DNA from: an uncultured Sutterella sp.
GTDB taxonomy: Bacteria; Pseudomonadota; Gammaproteobacteria; Burkholderiales; Burkholderiaceae_F
Assembly: GCA_900538905.1 (NCBI GenBank)
Contig: UPZS01000046.1
Coordinates: forward strand, 1-16,751
DNA length: 16,751 nt
Direction of reading: 5' to 3'
Positions 1 to 7,706 of the stretch are shown piece by piece. Each line of letters starts with the position of its first letter. Within the stretch, counting starts at the first letter, position 1. The translations under genes were made by a program, and so were the position numbers. The notes under the pieces were generated by a model. That model was not told the origin of the DNA. It was given only the letters and a program-made list of their open reading frames with translations, and searched no databases.

Positions 1-13
1 TTTTTGATGCAAC

Positions 14-50
14 AAAAAGTCAGTTATTGCCTGTCAGTGCTGGCTTTTTT
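14..50 (+). terminator. possible rho-independent terminator at left edge
   Basis: The arms AAAAAGTCAG (14-23) and CTGGCTTTTT (40-49) can pair over 10 bp with one G-U pair around a 16-nt loop and end in a run of six T. Much of the stem is A-T, and the gene it would serve lies outside the window, so this is tentative. Confidence 0.3.
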
Positions 51-68
51 CTCAATTTGAGTCTCTAA

Positions 69-338
69 AGTCGGGAGGAGGACGTTTCGGCTGAATTGAA
101 AGATGGCTATCTCACGGTAACGGCAGTGAAGAACCATCAGGACGAAGAAAAGAACGAGCAAGGCACGTTGATCCGTCAGGAACGCTACAGCGGCAGTTGT
201 AGCCGTACCTTCTACGTCGGCGAGAATGTTGACGAGAAAGACTGCAAGGCCGGTTTTGAAGACGGTATTTTGACGATCGAAGTGCCCAAGCAGCCCGCGC
301 ACCAGGAGCCTGCCAAACGCATGATCACGATCGCATGA
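69..338 (+). pseudogene. 5'-truncated Hsp20/alpha-crystallin small heat-shock protein
   Basis: The frame reads as the C-terminal part of a small heat-shock chaperone, an ATP-independent holdase for unfolding proteins. Recognisable parts are the strand DGYLTVTA, the block RQERYSGSCSRTFYVGENV, the closing alpha-crystallin segment FEDGILTIEVPK, and an I-x-I motif (ITI) three residues from the end. About 89 codons are open (69-335). Family members are usually about 140-150 residues and begin well upstream of this point. The family-like reading frame extends upstream of the TTG at 96 (residues EEDVSAEL) but meets an in-frame TAA at 66-68, and none of the three frames before it resembles an Hsp20 N-terminus. 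A purine-rich AGGAGG (76-81) lies 14 nt before TTG 96, too far for a normal start. I read this as a gene whose 5' half was deleted or replaced. A short expressed protein from TTG 96 (80 aa) is possible but would lack the first strands of the domain. Confidence 0.7.
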
Positions 339-356
339 TCGGTGTTTGAAATGAAA

Positions 357-391
357 ACCCCGACGAGATGTTCCCGCCGGGGTATTTTTTT
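357..391. terminator. bidirectional rho-independent terminator
   Basis: ACCCCG (357-362) pairs perfectly with CGGGGT (378-383). On the plus strand it is followed by TA and seven T (385-391), and on the minus strand by TTTT. It sits between the converging hsp20 remnant and trmB and can end transcription from both sides. Confidence 0.75.
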
Positions 392-405
392 GTGTCCGAT
401 TGTGG

Positions 406-1128
406 TCAGACGCGTACGAACACGAGGTCCCAAACGCCGTGGCCGAGTCGTTCGCCTCGGGCCTGGAACTTGGTGCAGGGGCGCTCACACAGCGGATTGG
501 CCATCACCGGTGAGAAGCCTTCCGGATGGAGGTTCTTTAAAAGCGGCTCAGCCGAGAGCACTTCAAGCATCTGCTCGGCATAGTTTTCCCAGTCGGTAGC
601 GCAGTGAATGTAGGCTCCGGGCTGCAGGCGGGACGCAAGCAGCGAGACGATTTCCGGTCGGATCAGACGTCGCTTGTGGTGACGCGCCTTGCGCCAGGGA
701 TCAGGGAAGTACACATGAATACCCGAAAGAGAATCGGGGGCGAGCATGTCACGGACCACTTCTACGGCGTCGTGCCGGGCGATTCGGATGTTTTCAAGCC
801 CCATCTCGTCAATGCGTTTGCTGAGAGCACCCACGCCCGCAACGAAAACTTCACAGCCCAAGAAGTTAACTTCCGGATGAGCCTGCGCGATAGCGGCCGT
901 CGTTTCGCCCATGCCGCAGCCGATTTCAAGGACCAGCGGCGCTTTGCGTCCGAAGGCAACTTCGGCATCAAAAGGCTTGACCTCGTACTTGACTTCGTAC
1001 TTTGGAAAAATTTCCTCGAAAGCGCGTTCCTGAGCTACGGAAATATGGCCGCGGCGTAGCACGAAGCTTCGGATATGGCGGTTTTTGAGCTCCTCGAGCT
1101 CTTCGGGGGTGAGTTCTTTGCCGGACAT
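406..1128 (-). CDS. trmB: tRNA (guanine-N7-)-methyltransferase TrmB
   Basis: Cytoplasmic enzyme that uses S-adenosylmethionine to make m7G at position 46 in the variable loop of many tRNAs. The 240-residue length is normal for the bacterial enzyme. Visible motifs are the N-terminal IRSFVLRRG (19-27), the SAM-binding LEIGCGMG (67-74), the acidic CEVF (92-95), the RHDAVEV segment with D120, the catalytic [15 protein letters not shown] (141-155) and the substrate-binding TKFQARG with RLGHGVWDL near the C-terminus. Residues 44-51 read KYEVKYEV, caused by a 12-bp tandem duplication (979-1002). No clear Shine-Dalgarno precedes ATG 1128; this start is chosen because the N-terminus matches the family. 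The tRNA-Gly terminator ends only about 30 bp upstream, so trmB either depends on read-through or has a weak promoter overlapping that hairpin. Confidence 0.95.
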   Translation of the reverse strand: MSGKELTPEELEELKNRHIRSFVLRRGHISVAQERAFEEIFPKYEVKYEVKPFDAEVAFGRKAPLVLEIGCGMGETTAAIAQAHPEVNFLGCEVFVAGVGALSKRIDEMGLENIRIARHDAVEVVRDMLAPDSLSGIHVYFPDPWRKARHHKRRLIRPEIVSLLASRLQPGAYIHCATDWENYAEQMLEVLSAEPLLKNLHPEGFSPVMANPLCERPCTKFQARGERLGHGVWDLVFVRV

Positions 1129-1157
1129 GCTGAAAAAAAGAGGAACAGTAGATAGCC

Positions 1158-1188
1158 AAAACGGACCGTTGTCAGAAGCGGTCCGTTT
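1158..1188 (-). terminator. terminator of tRNA-Gly
   Basis: Perfect 10-bp inverted repeat AAACGGACCG (1159-1168) / CGGTCCGTTT (1179-1188) with a 10-nt loop. Read on the minus strand it ends in TTTT, 11 bp past the tRNA 3' end. Confidence 0.8.
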
Positions 1189-1198
1189 CGTCGAATCT

Positions 1199-1272
1199 TG
1201 GAGCGGGCGAAGGGAATCGAACCCTCGTATAAAGCTTGGGAAGCTTTCGTTCTGCCATTGAACTACGCCCGC
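1199..1272 (-). tRNA. tRNA-Gly, anticodon CCC
   Basis: A complete 74-nt cloverleaf on the minus strand. The acceptor stem is GCGGGCG/CGCCCGC, the D stem GTTC/GAAC, the anticodon stem AAAGC/GCTTT with loop TTCCCAA, so the anticodon is CCC (1238-1240), decoding GGG. The T arm is GAGGG-TTCGATT-CCCTT, the discriminator base is U, and the 3' CCA is encoded (1199-1201). Confidence 0.97.
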
Positions 1273-1283
1273 ATGAGTCGCTA

Positions 1284-1312
1284 ATTATGCCCAAAACTCT
1301 CAAGGAAACCAA
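1284..1312 (-). promoter_or_regulatory. sigma-70 promoter of tRNA-Gly
   Basis: On the minus strand TTGGTT (1307-1312) and CATAAT (1284-1289) are 17 bp apart. The -10 box lies 11 bp before the tRNA 5' end, leaving a leader of about five bases. Spacing and matches are good, but it is inferred from sequence only. Confidence 0.55.
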
Positions 1313-1346
1313 GAGCTTGGCAAAAATTCGGCGTCTTTCCAGCTAT

Positions 1347-2108
1347 TTAGAGATAGAACTCATTGGGCTTATGGCCGCCAAGCAATGGTGACAGCCGGGC
1401 CGTGATGGCAGCTTTGGCGGCAGCGGGTTGCGCTTTGGCACCCGAAGCGCAGCTGGCTACGCAACGCATACAGTTGATACAGAGGTTGATATCTGTCTTG
1501 GACGGATCCTGCGCGTCAATTGCGCCAGTTGGGCAAGCGGCAATACACACACCGCATTTGCGGCACATGGCTGTGTCGGTTTCAGGCACAAAAGCGGCTT
1601 TGTAGGCCGGGCGGTAGGGGCGATTGCCGGGAACGACAACAGGCGATTCGTCTCCTGCGGCGTATTTTTCGCAGACGCGGCGTCCGAAGTCGCGGATTTC
1701 AGCGAAGTCGTTTTCGTCGGGACGGCCGCGCTCCAGATCGGGCACAAAAACATGCGCAGCAATCGTCGCGGCGCTGGCCAAAACCGTAGCTTCTGCTTTT
1801 TCGCACAAATCGTTGAGTTCGATAAGAGCGTCTTCATAGGCGCGTCCGCCGTACACGGCAAAGGTGACGACCTTGACACCCTGCAGATGGGCACGCGCGA
1901 GTTTTTCTGCCATCGGTGTCGGAATGCGGCCGGCGTAAACAGGCGCTGCGACGACGGCGACGGAGCCTGCCGGAATTTCCGGGACTTCGGTTTCTCGATC
2001 GGTGAGATTGACTTCAATGGCGGCGTTTTGCGAGATTGCGCGGCAGAACGCATAGGTCGTGTCGTAAGTGCTTGAACACGGTGAAAAATAAAGGTGATAA
2101 ACAGGCAT
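1347..2108 (-). CDS. EFR1-type flavodoxin-like/ferredoxin protein with two [4Fe-4S] motifs
   Basis: A 253-residue, probably cytoplasmic electron-transfer protein. Residues 1-150 resemble a flavodoxin-like fold: an early strand YHLYFSPCSSTYDT in place of the FMN phosphate loop, AAPVYAGRIP (54-63), and FAVYGGRAYEDAL (83-95). The C-terminus has a bacterial two-cluster ferredoxin module with Cys182, 185, 188 and 192 (followed by Pro) and Cys210, 213, 216 and 220. This combination matches the EFR1 family, which is common in anaerobes and whose physiological partner is largely unknown. The second cluster lacks the usual proline after its fourth Cys (CASGA), so it could be tuned differently. The gene stands alone between the metI terminator and the tRNA. 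The start at ATG 2108 has only a weak GAG upstream. The substrate is not predictable from the sequence. Confidence 0.85.
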   Translation of the reverse strand: MPVYHLYFSPCSSTYDTTYAFCRAISQNAAIEVNLTDRETEVPEIPAGSVAVVAAPVYAGRIPTPMAEKLARAHLQGVKVVTFAVYGGRAYEDALIELNDLCEKAEATVLASAATIAAHVFVPDLERGRPDENDFAEIRDFGRRVCEKYAAGDESPVVVPGNRPYRPAYKAAFVPETDTAMCRKCGVCIAACPTGAIDAQDPSKTDINLCINCMRCVASCASGAKAQPAAAKAAITARLSPLLGGHKPNEFYL

Positions 2109-2190
2109 GGCAGTCTCAGGCTTGGGGAAGAAAACAGCAAGGCACGTTGCGGCTAGGCAGAGCCTCGACAGGACTAAGGATATTCCAAAG

Positions 2191-2217
2191 CAAAACGCCG
2201 CGCGAGTGCGCGGCGTT
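2191..2217 (-). terminator. terminator of the metNI operon
   Basis: A perfect 10-bp GC-rich stem, AACGCCGCGC (2194-2203) / GCGCGGCGTT (2208-2217), with a 4-nt loop, ends on the minus strand in TTTTGCTTT. It lies just downstream of metI. Confidence 0.8.
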
Positions 2218-2234
2218 GCCTGTGGAGGAATTTT

Positions 2235-2888
2235 TTATCTGTGGCTCATGCGTCGCACCAGCCAGTCGCCGAAACTTTGCATGGCTTGCACGAACACGAT
2301 GAGGATCACCACCACGGCGAGCATCACGTCGGGCATGAAGCGCTGATAACCGTAGCGAATGCCCATGTCGCCCAGACCGCCGCCGCCGATGGCACCGGCC
2401 ATGGCCGAGTATCCCACAAGACTTACCAAACTGATGGTAAGGCCCGCTACGATGCCGGGCATGGCCTCGGGCAACAAGACCTTCATCACGATCTGCAGAT
2501 TGGTAGCGCCCATGGCCTGAGCGGCTTCAATCAGTCCCTTGTCGACTTCGCGCAGGCTGGTTTCTACCAGACGTGCGATAAAGGGCGCAACGGCGATCGT
2601 AAGCGGCACAACGGCAGCGGCTGTGCCGATGGAGGTGCCGGCAATGACACGCGTGAGCGGAATGATCGCCACAAGCAAAATGATGAACGGCGTGGAGCGC
2701 ACGGCGTTGATGATCCAGCCGAGCACTTTGTTGAAAATCGGCATCGGGTGCACGCCGCCGTTGTCGGTGACATGCAGCAAAATGCCCAACGGAATGCCGA
2801 AGACGGACCCGATGAAACCCGACAAGCCCACCATGATGACGGTTTCGACGAACGAGTCCCAGAGCATGAGCATCAGATCAGAGGACAT
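2235..2888 (-). CDS. metI: methionine ABC transporter permease MetI
   Basis: Inner-membrane permease of the MetNIQ importer for D- and L-methionine. The 217 residues from this start equal the usual family length. There are about five hydrophobic segments, and a permease EAA loop, [20 protein letters not shown] (121-140), that docks on the ATPase. The conserved RSTPFIILL (64-72) and [10 protein letters not shown] (165-174) blocks are typical of MetI. A longer reading frame begins at 2906 (TTG), but that codon lies inside the ribosome-binding sequence, whereas ATG 2888 has AGGAGG at a 9-nt distance. The start lies inside the last codons of metN (11-bp overlap), so translation is probably coupled. 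Confidence 0.93.
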   Translation of the reverse strand: MSSDLMLMLWDSFVETVIMVGLSGFIGSVFGIPLGILLHVTDNGGVHPMPIFNKVLGWIINAVRSTPFIILLVAIIPLTRVIAGTSIGTAAAVVPLTIAVAPFIARLVETSLREVDKGLIEAAQAMGATNLQIVMKVLLPEAMPGIVAGLTISLVSLVGYSAMAGAIGGGGLGDMGIRYGYQRFMPDVMLAVVVILIVFVQAMQSFGDWLVRRMSHR

Positions 2889-3927
2889 GGCTTGTGACCT
2901 CCTCAACGGTGACGTTGTGCTTGCGCAGATATTCGAGCAACTGAGAGAAAGTGTCGGTGTTACAGCTCGTCAGAATCGTGAGTGTGCCAAAGCCTTTTCC
3001 CTGCACTTCGTCGACCTGCCCCAACAGAATATTGACGTCGATATTGAACATGCGGCTGGCTTCTGAAATCACCGGACGCGTCACTTCGCTGCCTACAAAA
3101 CTGAGGCGCAGAATGTGTACCGAGTCCTTGTCAAGACTGGCCACTTGTTCGCGGACGCGCTCAAGCATGGAGCCGGGCAGTTCCTGGGCCATGATGTTGC
3201 CGATGAGCGCCTTGGTGGTTTCGGTTTGAGGACGACGGAAAACGTCAATCACCGATCCCTCTTCCACGACAATACCTTTGTTCATGACGGCAACGCGATC
3301 GCAAATCTGCTTTACCACATCCATCTGGTGGGTGATCATGACGATCGTCAGTCCGAGCTCTTTATTGATGCGCTTTAAGAGCTCAAGCGTGGCAATGGTT
3401 GTTTCGGGATCCAGTGCGCTCGTGGCTTCGTCAGAGAGAAGCACGCGGGGATCGTTAGCAAGGGCTCGGGCAATGCCGACACGCTGCTTTTGTCCGCCTG
3501 AGAGCTGAGCCGGATACTTATTGCGGTGCTCGCTCAGTCCTACGAGATCAAGAAGCGGATCGACCTTGGCTTTGATCTTGGCCTTGTCCATGCCGATCAG
3601 CTCGAGCGGGAAAGCGGCGTTGTCGAACACCGTGCGGGAACTCAGCAGATTGAAGTGCTGAAAAATCATGCCGATGTTGCGGCGCGAAGCGCGTAGTTCG
3701 GCTTCCGTCATGGTGTTGAGGCATTTGCCGTCGACGGTGACCGTCCCTTCACTCGGACGGTTCAGGAAATTGATGCAGCGCACCAGCGTGGATTTGCCCG
3801 CCCCGGAACGGCCGATAATGCCGAAGATTTCGCCTTGTTCAATGTGAAGCGAAACGTCCTTGAGAGCGTAAAAAACTCCGCCTTCGGGAGTGGGGTAGCG
3901 CTGCGTGATGTGTTGTAGATCAATCAT
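2878..3927 (-). CDS. metN: methionine ABC transporter ATP-binding protein MetN
   Basis: ATPase that powers methionine import with MetI. The 349 residues carry Walker [10 protein letters not shown] (39-47), Q-loop Gln90, signature LSGGQ (142-146), Walker B RVLLSDE (161-167) and H-loop His200. The C-terminal 80 or so residues (about 265-345) form the ACT-like NIL domain that binds methionine and inhibits transport when the cytoplasmic pool is high. That domain separates MetN from other importer ATPases and makes the substrate call firm. metI follows with an overlap, and metQ (binding lipoprotein) is not adjacent. No Shine-Dalgarno is obvious at ATG 3927. The 128-bp leader to dnaQ holds a TTGACA (4047-4052, minus) without a good -10 at standard spacing, and a weak 5-bp hairpin near 3955-3974. 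I see no recognisable SAM riboswitch or Met box. Confidence 0.96.
   Translation of the reverse strand: MIDLQHITQRYPTPEGGVFYALKDVSLHIEQGEIFGIIGRSGAGKSTLVRCINFLNRPSEGTVTVDGKCLNTMTEAELRASRRNIGMIFQHFNLLSSRTVFDNAAFPLELIGMDKAKIKAKVDPLLDLVGLSEHRNKYPAQLSGGQKQRVGIARALANDPRVLLSDEATSALDPETTIATLELLKRINKELGLTIVMITHQMDVVKQICDRVAVMNKGIVVEEGSVIDVFRRPQTETTKALIGNIMAQELPGSMLERVREQVASLDKDSVHILRLSFVGSEVTRPVISEASRMFNIDVNILLGQVDEVQGKGFGTLTILTSCNTDTFSQLLEYLRKHNVTVEEVTSHVL
2898..2903 (-). promoter_or_regulatory. Shine-Dalgarno deciding the metI start
   Basis: AGGAGG on the minus strand, 9 nt before ATG 2888 and inside the metN coding sequence. It supports the internal ATG over the upstream TTG at 2906. Confidence 0.8.
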
Positions 3928-4055
3928 CGCGCGTGGTCGGAAAAAGAGGACGGCGCGTCAAAAAGATGCGACGCCTGAGTGTAATCCGCGCATTTTATCG
4001 GGTTTTGGCCTGTTTTTCTTGAGTATTTCGGCGTAGTCGCTTGTTGTGTCAAAAC

Positions 4056-4781
4056 TCAGGAAGCCGGCGTTTGCTCTTGCGGCTGTAACGCCAGCGTCCA
4101 CAAACATCCCTTTTTACTCTTTTTGGCGATACGCTCGAGAAAGGCCTCGTGTTCAGCCATTTCATCGGCAGGCACCGTGGCGCGGACAAATAGGCTTTTG
4201 TCCGGGATCTGAAAGCCATTTTCGCCGGCTTCAATTGTGTCGCTCAGCAATTCTCCTTGCTTGCGGGTCATGGCGAGATAGACCTCAGCCAAAAGCCGCG
4301 CGTCGAGCAAGGCACCATGCAGGGTACGGGCCGAGCGGTCGATCTCATAGCGAGAGCAGAGCACGTCGAGGTTATTGCGAAGCCCCGGGAACATGTCGGA
4401 GGCCATCTTGAGACTGTCGGTGACCTTCAGACAATAGTCTTCAATACGCCCCTTGCCCAGACGGCCGAGCTCCATATTGAGAAAGCCCACGTCGAAGCTT
4501 GCGTTGTGGATGATGAGTTCAGCGCCTTCGATGAACTTAAGGAAATCGTCGACGATGTCGGCGAAAATAGGTTTGTCGGCCAAAAAGGCATTGTCCAGAC
4601 CGTGCACGTCCACCGCTTCGATCGGTACGTCACGCTCGGGGTTGATGTATCGGTGAAAAAACGCTTCGGGTCGATCGCTCAAAGTGCGACCGACGATTTC
4701 CGCGCAACCGATCTCCACGATTCGATCGTCTTTATCAGCGTTAAGGCCTGTGGTTTCCGTATCCAGACAAATTTGACGCAT
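4056..4781 (-). CDS. dnaQ: DNA polymerase III epsilon subunit (3'-5' proofreading exonuclease)
   Basis: Proofreading subunit of the replicative polymerase core. The DEDDh exonuclease residues are all present: LDTETTG with Asp7 and Glu9 (Exo I), NASFD with Asp97 (Exo II), and HGALLD with His155 and Asp160 (Exo III). Their spacing follows E. coli epsilon (D12, E14, D103, H162, D167) closely. The exonuclease fold ends near residue 180, and the remaining 60 residues should contain the tail that tethers epsilon to the alpha subunit. The total of 241 residues is normal. ATG 4781 has AGGA (4788-4791) 6 nt upstream. The gene is 18 bp downstream of rnhA on the same strand, whereas in E. coli rnhA and dnaQ are divergent. 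Confidence 0.96.
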   Translation of the reverse strand: MRQICLDTETTGLNADKDDRIVEIGCAEIVGRTLSDRPEAFFHRYINPERDVPIEAVDVHGLDNAFLADKPIFADIVDDFLKFIEGAELIIHNASFDVGFLNMELGRLGKGRIEDYCLKVTDSLKMASDMFPGLRNNLDVLCSRYEIDRSARTLHGALLDARLLAEVYLAMTRKQGELLSDTIEAGENGFQIPDKSLFVRATVPADEMAEHEAFLERIAKKSKKGCLWTLALQPQEQTPAS

Positions 4782-4799
4782 GATGAATCCTAATGCCGG

Positions 4800-5246
4800 T
4801 TATCCGGCGAATTGTGCAGCACCCATATTGGCTAGTTCGTCGGCTCGTTCGTTTCCGAGGTCTCCCGCGTGCCCCTTGACCCAGCGCCAGTCAATGTCAA
4901 ACCGGCCTGCAAGTTCATCGAGTTTTTGCCAGAGTTCGACGTTTTTGACGGGTTTGCCGTCGGCGGTACGCCAGCCTTTCTTTTTCCAGCTGTGAATCCA
5001 GCCGGTGATGCCGTTGCGCACATAGCTCGAATCCAGATGCAGGATGATCGGTACGGGGCGCTTAATGGCGCTTAAGGCCTCAATGACGGCAGTGAGCTCC
5101 ATCCGGTTGTTGGTGGTTTGGGCTTCGCCTCCGTAGAGTTCGTGCGAGTGAGCACCAAAGCGCATCAAAACCCCCCAGCCGCCGGGGCCAGGGTTGCCTT
5201 TACAAGCGCCGTCAGTCCAGATTTCAAGAACAGTCTGCTGCGTCAT
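4800..5246 (-). CDS. rnhA: ribonuclease HI
   Basis: Endonuclease that cuts the RNA strand of RNA-DNA hybrids, removing R-loops and primers. The 148 residues match the family length, and every catalytic position is present: Asp12, Glu50 (in NNRMEL), Asp72 (in HLDSSYV), His126 and Asp136 (in [12 protein letters not shown]). These are exactly two residues later than the E. coli numbering (10, 48, 70, 124, 134). The basic handle [18 protein letters not shown] (83-100) used for hybrid binding is also present. The first 23 bp overlap the 3' end of the upstream methyltransferase gene, and dnaQ follows after 18 bp, so this is a co-transcribed, probably coupled cluster. Confidence 0.97.
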   Translation of the reverse strand: MTQQTVLEIWTDGACKGNPGPGGWGVLMRFGAHSHELYGGEAQTTNNRMELTAVIEALSAIKRPVPIILHLDSSYVRNGITGWIHSWKKKGWRTADGKPVKNVELWQKLDELAGRFDIDWRWVKGHAGDLGNERADELANMGAAQFAG

Positions 5247-6003
5247 TCGAAGTCTTCAGTGATTCGGAATTTTTCAGTGTGGCCGAAACGGTTTTGCCGG
5301 ACTTGGCGGCGGCAAAGTTGACTTTGCCTACGAGCGTGGGTTTGACGCCAACCTTGCGGGCAGACAGCAAAATCACGTTGCTCAGTGTCGGCCACCAGCG
5401 GTCTCCGGCTTTGTCAAACCAGCCGGGTAACCGCACGTTGGCGGAATTTTTGCCGGGGCTTACGGCATACACACCGAAGTTGCCGCCTTCGAGCGAGAGT
5501 CCGGCTTTTTGCACAGCCTCTTTGACGGCAATGATCGGAATGCCAGCAGCGCCGTCGGGGAGAATTTTTCTTGTCGGAAAAACCTTCTCGCGCAATGCCC
5601 AGCTACCCATCGCGTTGAAAAAAAGTGAGATAAGTAAGCCGTTGGGCGCAAGCACGCGGGCTGCTTCCGAGAGTGTTGTCAATAATTGCTCGGGGTGTCG
5701 ATCAAATGTGTGCGCGAGCACAATGACATCACAACACTCATCGCCAAGCGGCAAGGCATTGGCCTGCGCGAGCACACGGCAACGGAAGTCGTGGCTGTCT
5801 GCGTTGGCGTGCACCGTGTCGTCAATGAGGATGCGGTGCGTAATCGGACTGGCGGCAAAAGGATTCAGAGCCCCGAGGCCGATTTGAAGGGCTCGATCGC
5901 CGGATTTGTTGGCAAGAAAACGCGCGCAGGCACCCTCCTCCCAGGCCAGAACGGTTTGGCCTGCGGGGGAGGCGAGAAACGTTTCCCAGGTGACCGAGCG
6001 CAT
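5224..6003 (-). CDS. class I SAM-dependent methyltransferase (uncharacterised)
   Basis: A 259-residue protein with a methyltransferase type-11-like core. Visible are a degenerate SAM loop LQIGLGAL (39-46), a segment [21 protein letters not shown] (81-101) equivalent to motifs II-IV, and the following [13 protein letters not shown] (113-125). After the core come a conserved-looking RWWP (202-205) and a Lys/Ala/Ser-rich tail of about 35 residues. The usual E/D-x-G-x-G of motif I is reduced to QIGLG, as in other members of this betaproteobacterial group as I remember them. Substrate unknown. A longer frame to 6078 exists, but it would run into the ffh coding region. ATG 6003, 25 bp after the ffh stop, starts with the family-like [10 protein letters not shown], although no good Shine-Dalgarno is seen. 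It overlaps rnhA by 23 bp. Confidence 0.85.
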   Translation of the reverse strand: MRSVTWETFLASPAGQTVLAWEEGACARFLANKSGDRALQIGLGALNPFAASPITHRILIDDTVHANADSHDFRCRVLAQANALPLGDECCDVIVLAHTFDRHPEQLLTTLSEAARVLAPNGLLISLFFNAMGSWALREKVFPTRKILPDGAAGIPIIAVKEAVQKAGLSLEGGNFGVYAVSPGKNSANVRLPGWFDKAGDRWWPTLSNVILLSARKVGVKPTLVGKVNFAAAKSGKTVSATLKNSESLKTSNDAADCS

Positions 6004-6028
6004 ATTTGTTGACGGATGCGTCAAGTGA

Positions 6029-7411
6029 TTAGCGACGACCAAAGCCGCCGAATCGGCCGCCCAATTGACCGAGCGCACGCATCATTTTGGCCATGCCACC
6101 CTTTTGCATATGCTTCATTACGTCGCGTGTCTGCTCGAACTGCTTGAGCAGACGGTTGACTTCCTGCACGGTGACGCCGGCACCTGCGGCAATACGGCGC
6201 TTGCGGCTTGCCTTGATGATTTCGGGGTTGCGGCGCTCTTTGGGTGTCATTGAGTTGATGATGCCTTCGGTGCGGCGGATCTGCTTGGCGGCATCCTTGT
6301 CGTTGACGTGTGCGGCAGCTTGCTGGAACTGAGCCGGGAGTTTTTCGATGATGCCCGAGATCGGTCCCATATTCTTCATCTGCGAAATCTGGCCCTTGAA
6401 GTCTTCCAAGTCGAACTTGTCGCCGGACTTGATCTTCTTGGCGAGCTTTTCAACGGTTTTTTGGTCGACCGACTTCTGAACATCTTTGACGAGCGAGACG
6501 ATGTCGCCCATGCCGAGGATACGACCAGCCATCTGCTCGGGATTAAAGAGCTCGAAGCCGTCGAGCTTTTCTCCCAAGCCGACGAACTTGATGGGTTTGC
6601 CCGTGACCATGCGCACCGAAAGGGCAGCACCACCGCGGCTGTCACCGTCAAGCTTGGTCAGCACAACACCTGTGAGCGACAAACGTTCGTTAAAGGCACG
6701 GGCCGTGTTAACAGCGTCCTGACCGAGCATGGCGTCGATCACAAAAAGCGTTTCGGCCGGGTTGAGGAAATCGGCCAGATCGCTTACTTCCTGCATCATG
6801 GCTTCGTCAATGGCCAGACGGCCGGCCGTATCGACAATAAGCACGTCGTAGAAGTGACGCTTGGCGTGATCGAGGGCCAGACGGGCGATGTCAAGAGGTT
6901 TTTGATCCGGTGTGGACTCGAAAAAGTCTGCGCCGGCCTGAGCCGAAACGGTTTTTAACTGATCAATAGCGGCCGGACGGTAGACGTCAGCCGAAACCGT
7001 GAGAACTTTCTTTTTGAGGTTTTCTTTGAGCCACTTGGCGATCTTAGCCGCACTTGTGGTCTTGCCCGAACCCTGAAGACCGGCCAGAAGGATCACGGCC
7101 GGGGGCTGAACGGAAAGGTTAATTTGGCGCTCTTTTTCAGGAACGTCGCCGCCGATAACGGCAGTGAGCTCACGTTCCACAACTCCCACCAGTGCCTGGC
7201 CAGGGTTGAGATTGCCAACAACTTCCTCACCGAGCGCTTTTTCCTTGATGCGGGCGGTGAGTTCGCGCACCACGGGAAGGGCAACGTCGGCCTCAAGCAG
7301 TGCAAGGCGCACTTCGCGCAGCATGTCGCGTGTGTTTTGTTCGGTCAAGCGGGCCTGTCCGCGCATGGTCTTGACAATACGCGAAAGACGGGAACTCAGA
7401 TTCTCAAGCAT
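6029..7411 (-). CDS. ffh: signal recognition particle protein Ffh (SRP54)
   Basis: GTPase of the signal recognition particle. With 4.5S RNA it delivers ribosomes making inner-membrane proteins to FtsY. The 460 residues are arranged as N domain (1-90), G domain with GLQGSGKTT (111-119), DVYRPAA (142-148), DTAGR (194-198), TKLD (252-255) and GLGE (278-281), and a C-terminal M domain that ends in a Met/Gly-rich stretch and GRFGGFGRR. The frame is open to 7474, but MLENLSSRLS at 7411 is the conserved N-terminus of Ffh and the upstream residues are low-complexity Phe-rich. No Shine-Dalgarno is visible; a T-tract precedes ATG. It is the first gene of the minus-strand ffh-methyltransferase-rnhA-dnaQ cluster. 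4.5S RNA was not found in the window. Confidence 0.96.
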   Translation of the reverse strand: MLENLSSRLSRIVKTMRGQARLTEQNTRDMLREVRLALLEADVALPVVRELTARIKEKALGEEVVGNLNPGQALVGVVERELTAVIGGDVPEKERQINLSVQPPAVILLAGLQGSGKTTSAAKIAKWLKENLKKKVLTVSADVYRPAAIDQLKTVSAQAGADFFESTPDQKPLDIARLALDHAKRHFYDVLIVDTAGRLAIDEAMMQEVSDLADFLNPAETLFVIDAMLGQDAVNTARAFNERLSLTGVVLTKLDGDSRGGAALSVRMVTGKPIKFVGLGEKLDGFELFNPEQMAGRILGMGDIVSLVKDVQKSVDQKTVEKLAKKIKSGDKFDLEDFKGQISQMKNMGPISGIIEKLPAQFQQAAAHVNDKDAAKQIRRTEGIINSMTPKERRNPEIIKASRKRRIAAGAGVTVQEVNRLLKQFEQTRDVMKHMQKGGMAKMMRALGQLGGRFGGFGRR

Positions 7412-7706
7412 GAAAAAAAACGGTCGGAAAAAGCGAAAAAATGAAAATAACTTCGAATGAAAGCCCAAACACAATGCAAAGCAGTCCGCTCTTAAGGTTC
7501 CTGCGGGGCAGGCTCGACTAGAATCGCATAAAAAAGAGAGGGTGTTTTGCTCAGCAAGCCGTTTGTTTTTCTTATGGGAAAGACGGCAGCTTGCTTGGTT
7601 GCGGCAGACACGCGGTCGAATATTTTAAAGCACCGCGAAGTTTGTTTTCCGCGTTTGAAAAATATCCTTTCAGACGTGCTGTTTTTCTTTTTGGGACTAC
7701 TCTCAG
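7412..7706. other. divergent intergenic region between ffh and the YpjD-type gene
   Basis: 295 bp with no convincing gene; frames crossing it are low-complexity or antisense to the following gene. It must hold promoters for both directions. A TAGAAT (7519-7524, plus) resembles a -10 element but lacks a good -35 at 17 bp. A TTGGTT/GAATAT pair with 17-bp spacing (about 7589-7617, plus) is another weak option. Several T-rich tracts occur near both ends. I cannot assign an RNA gene here. Confidence 0.4.

Noticed and set aside
1290..1346. Near-palindrome CCAAGAGCTTGG (1309-1320) as terminator of the EFR1-type gene
   Set aside because: The centre is not self-complementary, there is no T-run on the minus strand, and the segment overlaps the tRNA promoter.
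1428..2075. 215-codon plus-strand open frame opposite the EFR1-type gene
   Set aside because: The opposite strand has both ferredoxin motifs; this frame shows no family features.
3928..4055. Possible riboswitch or methionine-responsive operator in the metN leader
   Set aside because: Only a 5-bp hairpin and an isolated TTGACA are seen; no SAM-riboswitch core or repeated Met-box pattern could be recognised.
5991..6077. Exact 12-bp repeat TGACCGAGCGCA, 75 bp apart, in the ffh 3' end and at the methyltransferase start
   Set aside because: It makes a false upstream start look like the true one (MRSVNW versus MRSVTW). A single short repeat in coding DNA is best explained by chance, and the upstream start would overlap ffh.
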